Assembly (NCBI GenBank): GCA_032622095.1
Contig: CP136066.1
Location: 185,728,716 to 185,792,715 of the forward strand
DNA length: 64,000 nt
Direction: 5' to 3'
From: Siphonodentalium dalli
Taxonomy: Eukaryota; Mollusca; Scaphopoda; Gadilida; Siphonodentaliidae
Made by a program: the position numbers and the translations under genes. A model generated the notes under the pieces. The model was not told the origin of the DNA. It saw only the letters and a program-made list of their open reading frames with translations, and did no database searches. This document shows positions 12,581 through 21,960 of this stretch, in pieces; the first letter of the stretch is position 1, and each line of letters begins with the position of its first letter.

Positions 12581-12775
12581 CAGTGACGGTTGGAATTTAC
12601 ATATAATAATTAGTTTAACATGCAAAATATCGTTAGTGATATTACCAGTGACGGTTGGAATTTACATATAATAATCATTTTAACATGCAAAATATTGTTA
12701 GTGATATCACCAGTTGCTGTTGGTATTTACATATAATAATTATTTTAACATGCAAAATATCGTTTGTGAACTTCT
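12581..12775 (+). repeat. 65-bp tandem array, 3 units
   Basis: Units start at 12581, 12646 and 12711, each with GTTGG(A/T)ATTTACATATAATA followed by TTTAACATGCAAAATAT. The first two are nearly identical and the third has drifted. Confidence 0.88.
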
Positions 12776-12827
12776 TGGTTACAATTGTTTTTTTCACATC
12801 TGCCCGCTGTGAAGGCATCGAGTCACT

Positions 12828-13882
12828 GTAACCCTTTATATACCGAAGCATCAATGGTAAGTATAGTTATATCAGCATAGCAAATGTTCAGATAATAAGT
12901 TCAACACACGACTATTTATAGGTCGTTTGTTGAACTTATTATCTAAACATTTACCTCAACAAATAGAGCTCCTTCTGCACTTTTATTTATCTGTCGTCTG
13001 CCTTTATCACCTTAACCCCTTCACTGTTAATGACGTTATATGACGTCGTGTGTTGGGCAGTTGACGTGATTATCATTTTCAAGTGAAAAAAGATAACGGG
13101 AATATCACAAACACCATAAAACTGACTCAGTTGAAAAGCTATAATTATTCACAATTGTGGAACATCATACACTGTTTGAAACTTTAAGATACGCTGTCCC
13201 GATGCACCAATCTCTGAGTTGCGGTTATGAATAATGGCCGACTGCTATACTATGCTGCAATTAGGTGCGTACTCAGTACGGACGTATAGATTACACTGGT
13301 GTAAATGTTTTCCATAGGCCTCAGTGCTAACGTTTTAGCGTATACTGTTGGCAATATAAATTTTGGGTCAAAATTTTTCTTTAAATCTGAAAAATTGACA
13401 TTTGGGGAAACTTTTTACGCAAAAAAATCATGTCCGTCTAGCAGGGAATTCGCCTTTAAATATTGTTTTCGTAACTAGTGTCAGATCCGCATCAAAATAC
13501 TGTCATATTTTAAATCACACCAACAAATTCAAACTTGACCACAAAGGGTTAATTCATGTGCCACTGGCTATTTTACCTATGGGTAATCATAGGGAAGAGG
13601 TGTGATGATTTTTTTATGCAAAAAGCACACAAGGCTATTGGCCAATCAGGGCCCATTGTCTATTTTAATCTCTCCTATATATTTCTCCTCCCGCATTCGT
13701 TATATAGATGTCACTCCGAACCCTATTTACACCAGTGTAACCTATAGAACACGGCGTGTTTATTCACTTTATATACTGACATATAGCAGCTAATATGTTA
13801 ACATCCCTCCAAATGAATCATTCCAATATAATGTTTTTAACTGACTGCCGTGGGATTATCCATTTAGTAGAGAAGGGGTTAA
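12828..13882. mobile_element. Family-2 MITE (piggyBac-like ends), split by a nested insertion
   Basis: The left end is GTAACCCTTTATA at 12828 (TTAA decayed) and the right end is GAAGGGGTTAA ending at 13882. The hallmark hairpin, GATAATAAGTTCAAC with its inverse, lies at about 12887-12956. The element is interrupted at a TTAA by a segment of about 786 bp (13012-13801), after which it resumes as ACATCCCTCCAAATGAAT. Comparison with the uninterrupted copy at 21137-21372 confirms the continuity. Confidence 0.78.
13012..13801. mobile_element. TTAA-target insertion nested in family-2 MITE
   Basis: It is bounded by TTAA at 13012-13015 and TTAA at 13798-13801; removing it plus one TTAA restores the family-2 sequence. 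It starts CCCCTTCACTG. An internal AAAGGGTTAA at about 13546-13555 could be the true right end of a smaller element, leaving 13555-13801 as extra sequence. An inner inverted repeat, TTACACTGGTGTAAAT, lies at about 13293 with its partner near 13727. It contains no transposase. Confidence 0.65.
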
Positions 13883-14300
13883 CGACTGGAATCTTGAAAA
13901 ATATCGCACACTCAAATCAGGAGCAGCAACTCGTGGTAAGAAAACACCAATCGTTCATTCAAGTTTGAGTAGTTAAATATTTATTCCGAGTTTGTTCAAA
14001 TTTATAAAGAGCTTACGTCGTGTAGATATATATGTTGTCACGGGGATTTAAACGATAAAAGGAAGCCAACAGAAAATGTACGTAACGACCAAAAGCTACA
14101 CCCGTCACAAAAGATGATTACACAAAGACTATACACATTTTGACTCAGTCTATTTGTTTTCGCAACTTGTTAATTGGCTGAAACACTTTGAGTATATTAG
14201 ACCAAGATTTGAGACGTGTGTGTCGAAGCAACAAGAACTAGTTTACCATCATATTTCTTCTGCAAACGAATGGGAGGGTTTGTGTGGTAAGGTTCATCGG
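13883..14300. other. Unassigned DNA
   Basis: Nothing recognised beyond a single TTATAAAGAGCTTACG module at about 14002, which shares the following CGTGTAGAT with the one at 11238. Confidence 0.4.
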
Positions 14301-14366
14301 TTAACCCTTTACCCAACAGAAGGGCCCTGTACCAATGCATTCTCTTATATATGCGAGTCGACCATA
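14301..14366 (+). mobile_element. Truncated family-1 MITE, left end only
   Basis: Starts TTAACCCTTTACCCAACAG, followed by the CCCTGT flank and the first half of the 69-bp hairpin, breaking off at GTCGACCATA just at the loop. Breakage at a hairpin tip fits cruciform cleavage or replication slippage (inference). Confidence 0.8.
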
Positions 14367-14477
14367 TAGAATACAGTTTTTCTTATAGCAATTACCAACA
14401 TGCTTCACTCCATTTCATCTTCTGTAACTTTCTCTTCCCCTCTTCTTATCTTTATTCGTCTAAAACGCTATATGTCC

Positions 14478-14513
14478 ATCTCTCTCTCTCTCTCTCTCCC
14501 TCTCTCTCTCTCA
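14478..14513 (+). repeat. (TC)n microsatellite
   Basis: An almost pure TC dinucleotide run, interrupted by CCC. Confidence 0.9.
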
Positions 14514-14569
14514 TATAGAAACCTAGAACGATTTACCATTTATTTTTGGTGTATACCATGCCATTCATT

Positions 14570-14792
14570 AACATGTTCTTGGTTATCCCGTAGGAAATGT
14601 TCAGATAATAAGTTCAACAAACGACCATATGTCGTTTATTGAACTTATTATCTAAACATTTCCCTCAGTAAATAGGAATCCTTCTGCACTGTTATTTATA
14701 TGTCGTCTGCTTTTATCAGCTTAACATCACCCAAAATCCGATGCCAACTTTTTAACTGAGTAGGAGAATCCATTTAGTACAGAAAGGATTAC
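14570..14792. mobile_element. Family-2 MITE copy, left end decayed
   Basis: Hairpin GATAATAAGTTCAAC with inverse at about 14602-14658, then CCTTCTGCACTGTTATTTAT, GTCGTCTGC and a right end CATTTAGTACAGAAAGGATTA in which TTAA has been lost. Confidence 0.75.
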
Positions 14793-15599
14793 TTCAGCGT
14801 ATATTACACACATGAAAGTGAGGCACACATGAATAAAATGTCCTCGTCACAAAACTGATTCAAAACTGTGTAGTTCGTTTCTTCGGCGGTTCATACATGT
14901 ATGGTAAATCTTTCTGGTGCGAGATGCAACAGAACTGTCTTTGCTTGAATCCGTCTGTGTTTTGAATGTTATATCACAGTGCTTCTCTGATCTTGGGCGA
15001 GAAGCAGTGAAGGATCGGAGCATTGAAAACTGAAAATCTCGTCAGGCCTCGTTCCAGATCCTATTTGGCATCTAGCAAAATTATATCTAATTTCCACTGA
15101 CTGCACGCCCTTATACTGTTTTTTTAAAAGAAATTCGGGACACTGCATGTTCGTTTTGCCACGATTTTTCTTACTTGTTTTGTTTTTTTTCCTCAACCAT
15201 GTAACATATATACCAACGTGTACCATAATTTGTGGCGTGTGTTTCGATGAATGGCTAGAGTCACGCGTACCACAGTAGCGATGACCTAATATATGTGCTG
15301 AGTTACTATATATGGTGGAGTTTTACGACAATTGCATGGCCATCATAGTTAGTGTGACATGCCATATAGTTAGTTATGTGGCTCGCATCTTGACTCCTCA
15401 AATGAGGTTGCGAAGCTCTACCAGCGTCGCTATCGATCCTCTCACTGATTTCTCTGCCTGAGAGTATTAACCCGTCGGGTCTCGCGGGCGGTTAACATCT
15501 GCTCAAAACACAAGCTTATAATTTTCAAGCTCACATAACAGTTCACTTGGTAAGTTAATGAATAATTCCTTTCTGTCATTACCATGATAGTTCTTACTA
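14793..15599. other. Unassigned DNA
   Basis: No supported gene or repeat. Confidence 0.4.
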
Positions 15600-16018
15600 C
15601 AGTACCAGTCAAAAGAAGTTGTATATTAAGCGCGCTATTTACGCGCCCAATATCGCAATAATATTGCAAATGGAAACGCTTATAAGCACGCTTAATATTG
15701 CGACATCTTGCGCTCAAAATTGTGACATTTAAAGCAAATGATTGCTTCTTCTATATTGTTTATTGCCTAAATAGAGACAATGTTTTAGAATTGTATATAA
15801 TTATATTTGTAAATGCTATATGTACACAAAATGCACAGTATTTATCTAATATAAATATAACACTATCGGATCTGTATGAAATTTAGCGCGCTTAACATCG
15901 AAACATTTTGCGTTCAATATCGCAATAATAAGCGCGACAGATTTTTGGTATTGCGCTGTAATCGCGCCTTTTTCGACATTAAGCGCGCTCAATATACCAC
16001 TTCTTCTGACTGGTAATG
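15600..16018. mobile_element. Tc1/mariner-like MITE, copy 1
   Basis: The inverted ends are CAGTACCAGTCAAAAGAAGT and ACTTCTTCTGACTGGTAATG, flanked by TA on both sides (15598-15599 and 16019-16020). A TA target and CAGTACCAGTCAAAAG termini fit Tc1-like elements (established knowledge of the family). The interior has GCGCGCTTAATATCG and AATATCGCAATAA motifs repeated near both ends. There is no transposase. A second copy lies at 26578-26964 in the same orientation. Confidence 0.82.
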
Positions 16019-16020
16019 TA

Positions 16021-17801
16021 CCTTGCGTGATGTAAATCACGTCATGCATGAAGTCTCAACCGGCACTACAATAATAACTCGTATTGCTTTCAGTAGATGC
16101 CTAGCTTTAGCATGGAAACCAAACAGGAACAATCGTTTGATTATAAAAAAAAGTTTCTTTAAACTTCAGCATTATACGGCTATTCAAAGGGGAAGACACT
16201 AGCCAAGAGAAGTCGTATTTCTGCTCATTTTCACGGAGTAAAAGCGCGTGCTATCTGAGTTAGCATCATCTCCGCTGGATCTTCAGCATTGGATACCCGA
16301 TGCTTTGTAAAGTCATTGATTGAGTAGATTTCCCGCTTCAATCACGATGCTACTATTTCTTTTTCATCGTTGATCCCTTTATCTGATCACCACATCTAGT
16401 TTGGGAACTCAAGAGTCAACAACCCAAGACGGTCGCAGAGATTGTTAGCTTAACATTAATTGGGCCTATGCACCTATCGCGAACAATCTTCGTCAACACA
16501 TTATATAAAAACCTGATGAATGTCGCAGATAATGTGCCAAGTCAACGATTCGGTCACAATCAGGACAAAGTCGTGCTATCTCTCGTCGGGTACATCCGAA
16601 GACCACCAACTCTTATCGGGGTACATCTGGTTAACAAAGTTTGTCTCAACGCTAAATAGCGATTCCTGGATTGTTTAATTAAGCATTTAATTAATAGCAT
16701 CGCTAAAGCCAAAACAAACAGCTTTTAAACATTTCTTCACCACCGTCAGAGTGTTTGCATCGGTGCAGGTATAATGTTCCCCGCAGCCGTGAGTTCATCG
16801 CGTGCACAGAGTAACCTCCCTTGACGCTCATTTGTCCGCAGACGACCTCACGTATCAACTAGACGCCATATCATAGGATGCTACGAATTGCGGGATATTT
16901 GACTCCGCGTGCGGAATAATACATTAAAAAGTTGGCGATTTCGCACGTATGTGTTGGCGATTATCCCCCTTGGTTGTTCTAATCTCCCACAATACCTGCG
17001 GATTTTCCGCTCTCATTCAGACATAATTGATGTCGCTTCCTTGAATTATGAAGTTCGCACAATCGTCTAGTTCCGTCACAAAACATCTTCGCTATGAGAT
17101 CATTGAAGCTGAATTTTTTCACAGGGAAGTATAACTGAAAGTTCATTTCAATATATCGCATCACACTATTTCGTGAATGTGTGTGTGCCGATGTTGCCTG
17201 CCTCCTGCCATTTCATCGTCGAAACATTCATTATCGTTTCGGAAACAAGTATGTGGCGTTTTTGTTTCCGTATATTGTTTTACGCTACAAACAGTATTAC
17301 TGCAATTAGGTCACTCTCTCCTAAAATGTGCTGGAGTGTACACATGTTTTGAAGGGTACACATGGTTGCTATCGTCGTTGACACAGTTACATCAACTGTA
17401 ATATACAAAACGTTTTTTTTCAAACAAGGCTGTATAGGTGTTAAATTGGGTGAAATATATATAAATATAGAGATCAAATAACTATATATGTAGCAAAATT
17501 TGCATTTCCACATATCTATATTCTTGGTCCAGGATTATTAATTTACACATGGAACCGACATTTATGTATATCTGAATAGTTGAACTAAATTGAATTAATA
17601 ATATTAGATAACCGAAAGGAGATACTGGTTCGTTTCAAACACATTTTCCCCAAATCAAATCTTGCAAAGGTACATCTTCAAAGTGTATATATAGTGGATT
17701 CTTTACAAAGCTATAGCATATAGCTATAGGGCAACCACTGGTTCGGTGGGATAAACAACATATCGCTCGTGTAATTTGCGACACTTCTTCCAGACCAACA
17801 C
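16021..17801. other. Unassigned DNA
   Basis: No supported feature. The short ORFs at 16468-16659, 16979-17164 and 17177-17401 lack recognisable domains and conserved neighbours. Confidence 0.4.
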
Positions 17802-18070
17802 TTAAAGACATATTATGGACTTGTTCGGGTGCATTAACCTGATAAGTTAGTACTCAAGCGCTGTGCCAACTGTGTGGATGTAAAATTCTACTAACATCGC
17901 CGAAAATCGACCAAACCACTCCATAGAAAACATCGCCTGAACAACGCGCAATTGTAAATATTTACATCTCGATTCGGGACGCAACAAACAGCGATAAACG
18001 AACGCAAATTATTTCGCCACCGAGAGTCATTGAATTTAATTGATATATAAGAATGACGGGGTGTGTTGTA
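17802..18070. mobile_element. Dispersed repeat family 6, copy 1
   Basis: Starts TTAAAGACATATTATGGAC and ends near AAGAATGACGGGGTGTG. A diverged copy is found inverted at 54669-54945, sharing TGTAAATATTTACA and CGGGACGCAACAA blocks. It is probably a non-autonomous element of about 270 bp; I could not identify ends or a target duplication with confidence. Confidence 0.7.
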
Positions 18071-18229
18071 AATTTGGATTTATATTCGTAAAAATACCTA
18101 CTTTGAGCAAGATTATTTCACATCACTTTAAATTCCTTATCAAGAAATTCTACCAAAATTAATATGTAGCGGTCGCGTTGTAAATACAGAAGGCCGAGGA
18201 CTTCTCTGATCGAGAGGTCTAGATCTCTT

Positions 18230-18337
18230 GGTCACGGTCGTTAGACGCTTTGTGTGATCACCGAAGTTAAGCAACGTCGAGCCCGGTTAGTACTTGGATG
18301 GGTGACCGGCTTGCCGAGTGGGATTCTGGGTGCTGCT
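18230..18337 (+). pseudogene. 5S rRNA-like sequence (5S-derived SINE head or 5S pseudogene)
   Basis: The stretch 18256-18308 reads like the middle of an animal 5S rRNA gene: GATCACCGAAGTTAAGC, then GGTTAGTACTTGGATGGGTG and ACCG. This covers the internal control region (box A, intermediate element, box C) that binds TFIIIA. The 5' third (about 18190-18255) and the 3' end (GCTTGCCGAGTGGG ... GGGTGCTGC) diverge from a normal 5S, and no terminal T-run directly follows. Intact promoter with degenerate flanks fits a 5S-derived SINE (SINE3 type) or a pseudogene better than a working 5S gene. The match is from memory of 5S genes. Confidence 0.7.
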
Positions 18338-18377
18338 AAATTTCGGTGCGACTCCCGCACTTCTCTCTCTCGTTCTT

Positions 18378-18540
18378 TGCACATATATTTGAACTTTATA
18401 ATATGGGTGGTTTTTTTGTTTTTTGTTTTTGTGTGATACCCATAACATATGAGCAGAGGGATGCTCGTATCGGTTCCCTGCTCATATATTATGGGTATTA
18501 TAAAACAAAATTAATATATTTGAACTTTATAATATGAGTG
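18378..18540. repeat. Hairpin between short direct repeats
   Basis: ATATATTTGAACTTTATAATATG occurs at about 18382 and again at about 18514, in direct orientation. Between them is an inverted repeat, ATACCCATAACATATGAGCAG ... CTGCTCATATATTATGGGTAT (18437-18499). The arrangement suggests a small foldback element with its target duplicated, lying just downstream of the 5S-like core. Confidence 0.6.
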
Positions 18541-18589
18541 TGTGTGTTGGATAAAAATATCAGCAGTTATTATTAATTATCATGAGGAT

Positions 18590-19043
18590 TTAACCCTTTA
18601 CCCAACAGAACGACCCTGTGCCAATGCATTCTCTTGTATATGCGAGTCGACCATAGGTCGCCTCGCATATATAAGAGAATGCATTGGCTTAACACATATT
18701 AAAAATGATAAAATTGTCAAAGAATGTAGAAAAATATTATAAAAATTGTTAAAAAATGTAAGAAAAAATTATAAAATTGTTAAAGAATGTAAGAAAAAAT
18801 GGTAAAAAGTGTTAAAAAAAGAATTTATTTAGGCCAATGCATTCTCTTATAGATGCGAGGCGACCTATGGTCGACTCGCATATATAAGAGAATGCATTGG
18901 CACAGGGCATAACTGTAACCATCACAATGTGGTCAATGAACCGGTTCCAATGATATCCATATTTGTATGGTGTTATTGAGACAGACGGAAGATATTTTAG
19001 ACTGTTGAAGCTTTTTTGGCCGTTTTGTTGGGTAATGGGTTAA
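18590..19043. mobile_element. Paired-hairpin MITE, family 1, piggyBac-like shell, intact (inverse copy)
   Basis: TTAA ends at 18590 and 19043 with CCCTTTACCCAACAG and TGTTGGGTAATGGG terminal repeats. Hairpins lie at 18620-18688 and 18833-18901. It is the inverse of 691-1090. Its spacer (18695-18830) has expanded into about four units of ATAAAATTGTTAAAGAATG plus TAAGAAAAAATT, which explains its extra 54 bp. Confidence 0.83.
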
Positions 19044-19385
19044 CTCAAGTTCAATTTCATTTAGTTTGTATAATTTTCTGCTTACAATATGCTACCTATT
19101 TCTGACGAATTAATTATCTCCCTTTGATTTCAACAGTATATTTTACTTTTAGAAAGGATATCTAGTTTACTATATTTACACTCACACATGCATTCGCGTT
19201 CTGGAACATGAATGCAGGACGTTGGTTGGTCAAAATTACGTCATATGACGTCACGCGCTGACCCCCAACTTGCATTCATTTTTTATGCAGACGCAACTTG
19301 CATCGAGCCACGAGAATAATGTTGGAAATGGTCGTTTAATGCTCTTTTAATGTGGCAGTTGAATCGGTTGAGTGTAAATATGAGT
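19044..19385. other. Unassigned DNA
   Basis: Nothing supported except short similarity (CTTGCATC) to the adjacent foldback. Confidence 0.35.
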
Positions 19386-19512
19386 AATGGATGTTGAATT
19401 TGTTGCGTTCCATAGAGTACGGATGCAAGTTGGTCTGAAATGTTTATGTGTGGAACGCTATCAGACCAACTTGCATCCATACTCTATGGAACGCAAGCAA
19501 ATCAACATCCAT
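19386..19512. repeat. Foldback, about 53-bp arms
   Basis: AATGGATGTTGAATTTG ... GTTGGTCTGA (19386-19438) pairs with TCAGACCAAC ... CAACATCCATT (19459-19512), with a loop of about 20 bp and few mismatches. Likely the core of a MITE. Confidence 0.78.
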
Positions 19513-20000
19513 TTCTTAAATGAATGCAGTTGAGTGGTATCAAAACTTTTGACTTTCCAGCTGAGAAGAACTGAGATTTCTTTGAGGTTGAAAATGTTCA
19601 GCCTGTTTTCCCTAAAATCAGCATATTATATATGCAATCAACGTGGTTTTCGATGCATCTGTCGGCGTATAGAAGTGTCGGATGCCGAATTACATACTGT
19701 ATAATTTCGCGAAGAGTTTGCGTCTTAGGTTACCACTAGAAACGGAAGTTATTTCTTGCGATTTGATTGGTGGACTATAAATATAATTCCGGGTAAATTC
19801 GCCCCACGGATATTCGACTTTGTTTGGGAACTTTTTAAAGTATCACTACACCCAGTGATGCGGGAAACGACACTTCCCTAGGCTGATAGACATTGTCGCT
19901 ACCAAGTGTATCTAAGGGCCTTGACCAATCAAATGCACGCATTTAAGTGAAAGCGAAAGTAGTTGTAATTATATGCTTATAATAGAACATGTTTTAGGTA

Positions 20001-20112
20001 GATAATCTGCGTAGAATCGCCTAATTTTGAGTAGATAATGTGCTGAAAATGATAACATTTTAGTCACATTATCAACTCAAAATGAGGCAATTCGAAGCAG
20101 ATTATGTGCGCA
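20001..20112. repeat. Foldback with AGATAATCTGC arms
   Basis: The left arm AGATAATCTGCGTAGAATCG ... AGATAATGTGCTGAAA pairs with TTTAGTCACATTATCAACTC ... GCAGATTATGT, about 48 bp per arm with a loop of about 14 bp. A further ATTATGCGCGTAT motif at 20280 may be a related end. Confidence 0.65.
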
Positions 20113-20365
20113 CAATGAGACCAATAAGTCAACTCACGACTTTTAGGTGCACGCTCTCCTACAGGTGTTTTTATTGTTGTCCGCGCCATAAAAAAATATA
20201 TAGCAGGTAAGAGTCCATTATTTGCTTGTTTCAGAATTAAATAATCACATTATGTATTTATTTCACATTATAGGTCGATTATGCGCGTATTCCCGCGAGG
20301 ATATGTTCAAACGTTAGTCACGTCAGCGCCATCTTAACTCGGTGTAGTTCTATATTTGCAGATAT

Positions 20366-20615
20366 TTAAACCTTTAATTACTAAATGGATTCCCCCATTC
20401 AGTTATAGAAGTATAGATAAGAACGGTCTATCCATTTAGAGTTGTGTTCTGATAATAAAAGCAGACGACAGACGGAAAAAACAGATAATACAAGAGCAGA
20501 ATGATTCATATCCATGGGAATTTGGGAAATGTTCGGATAATAAGTTCAACAAACGACCTAGATCTGAACATTTCCTGAGGAAACTACTCGTCGATGCGTG
20601 TTTAGAATAGAAACG
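20366..20615. mobile_element. Family-2 MITE copy (inverse, decayed ends)
   Basis: Starts near TAAACCTTTAATTACTAAATGG (TTAACCCTTT decayed), with AAGCAGACGACAGACGG and the hairpin TCGGATAATAAGTTCAACAAA at about 20530. The right hairpin arm is shortened to AGATCTGAACATTTC. It ends near CTCGTCGATGCGTG. Confidence 0.65.
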
Positions 20616-21136
20616 AGTAATCAGTGCCATGAGAATTAAGATGAGTCAAATTCGAAACACACGAGCAGCGTGATAGGGGAAACAGTATGCTATTACTAAA
20701 CTTCCAAGTCTCAATGAAATAAAGGATCTGCATTCGTAACTTTGATTTTAGTGCTGAAGAAATCAAACTCTGTAACAAATACTTAGAGATTTAATTTCTT
20801 CCAGAATATATCGACAAAACCACCCCCTTGTCAGATAAAATTATTACGAAAGATCGTGGGACGCTACTTCAAAATGGAAAAGGAAACAATGAAGGTACAA
20901 CAACTCAGACATATTTGTCAACATCATTGTGCGATTTTCCGCGTATGTTACCATAAACTCCTCTTTGTGCAGCTTTGTGACCAAGAAACTATTAAAATCC
21001 AAATCCAAGAAATTAATCGTGCATGGAAGAGCTAACACTCAACTGGAAATCCATCATGCATGAACTACATGTAACAGACCTCTGGTAAACAGGGACACTA
21101 CAAATTCTATGTTGACCCAAAATCTTAAAATATTAT
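20616..21136. other. Unassigned DNA
   Basis: No supported feature. The ORF at 20844-21038 (minus) has no domain signature. Confidence 0.4.
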
Positions 21137-21372
21137 ATAACCCTTTCTAAACTGAAACATCATTGATGAGTAGTTCCCATAGGAAATGTTCAGATAATAA
21201 GTTTAACAAATGACCTTAACATTTCCCTCAAGAAATATAGGGCTCCTTCTGCACTTTCATTTATCTGTCGTCTGCTTTAATCACCTTAACATCCATCCAA
21301 ATGAATAATATATCATCCCAATGTACACTTTTGAACTGAATGTGAGAATCCATTTTGTATCGAAAGGGTTAA
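21137..21372. mobile_element. Family-2 MITE, most complete uninterrupted copy
   Basis: Left end ATAACCCTTTCTAAACTG, then GATGAGTAGTTCCCATAGG, the hairpin segment at about 21188-21226 (right arm partly deleted), CCTTCTGCACTTTCATTTAT, GTCGTCTGC and a right end CGAAAGGGTTAA. CCCTTTC/GAAAGGG ends at a TTAA target point to a piggyBac-like MITE of about 236 bp. This copy anchors the reconstruction of the interrupted copies at 12828 and 51176. Confidence 0.78.
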
Positions 21373-21674
21373 GCTTACCGAATTCATGAGAGGGACGCAG
21401 ATCAACATGGAAATCAAACCTCAGCTTCCGATTCTATATTTTTGAAGGACAAACAGACAAGCGTCCAACATGTCGTCTCCTTCCAGTTAAAAAGACGTAA
21501 GTCGATTTTGGTCATATTTCCTGATAGACAAAACACTAATTTATTTAATTTGGCTGTTGTTTATAAATTGTAACCAATATCGGAAAATAGGCAAAAAGGC
21601 ACCTCTGAGAATATACATCTTGATCCTTATCCCTTCCATAATGTGAGCTTCCTGATCTTTTGTGAAAACCATGT

Positions 21675-21960
21675 GCCAATGGATTCTGTTATATATGCAA
21701 GTCGACCGTAGGTCGTCTCGCATATATAAGAGAATGCATTGGCCTAACAAATTTGATATATTTTATCATTGTTAAAAATGTAAAAACAAACAAATGAAAA
21801 CAATGATAAAAATTGTTAACGAATGTAAGAAAAAGTTATAAAAACTGATAAAGAATGTGAGAAAAAATGAAAACAAGATAAAATTGTTAAAGAATGTAAG
21901 AGAAATGATAAAAATGATAAAATTGGTAAAGAATATAAGAATGTTAAAGAAAGTCTATTT
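21675..21960. mobile_element. Family-1 hairpin with expanded spacer array
   Basis: One 69-bp hairpin lies at 21675-21743 (GCCAATGGATTC ... GAATGCATTGGC). From 21745 to about 21960 follow repeated ATAAAAATTGTTAA-GAATGTAAGAAAAA units, the same material that fills the family-1 spacer. The second hairpin and right terminus are missing. Confidence 0.75.

Noticed and set aside
18230-18337. Functional 5S rRNA gene
   Set aside because: Only the internal control region matches; the 5' third and the 3' end diverge and no T-run terminator follows directly.
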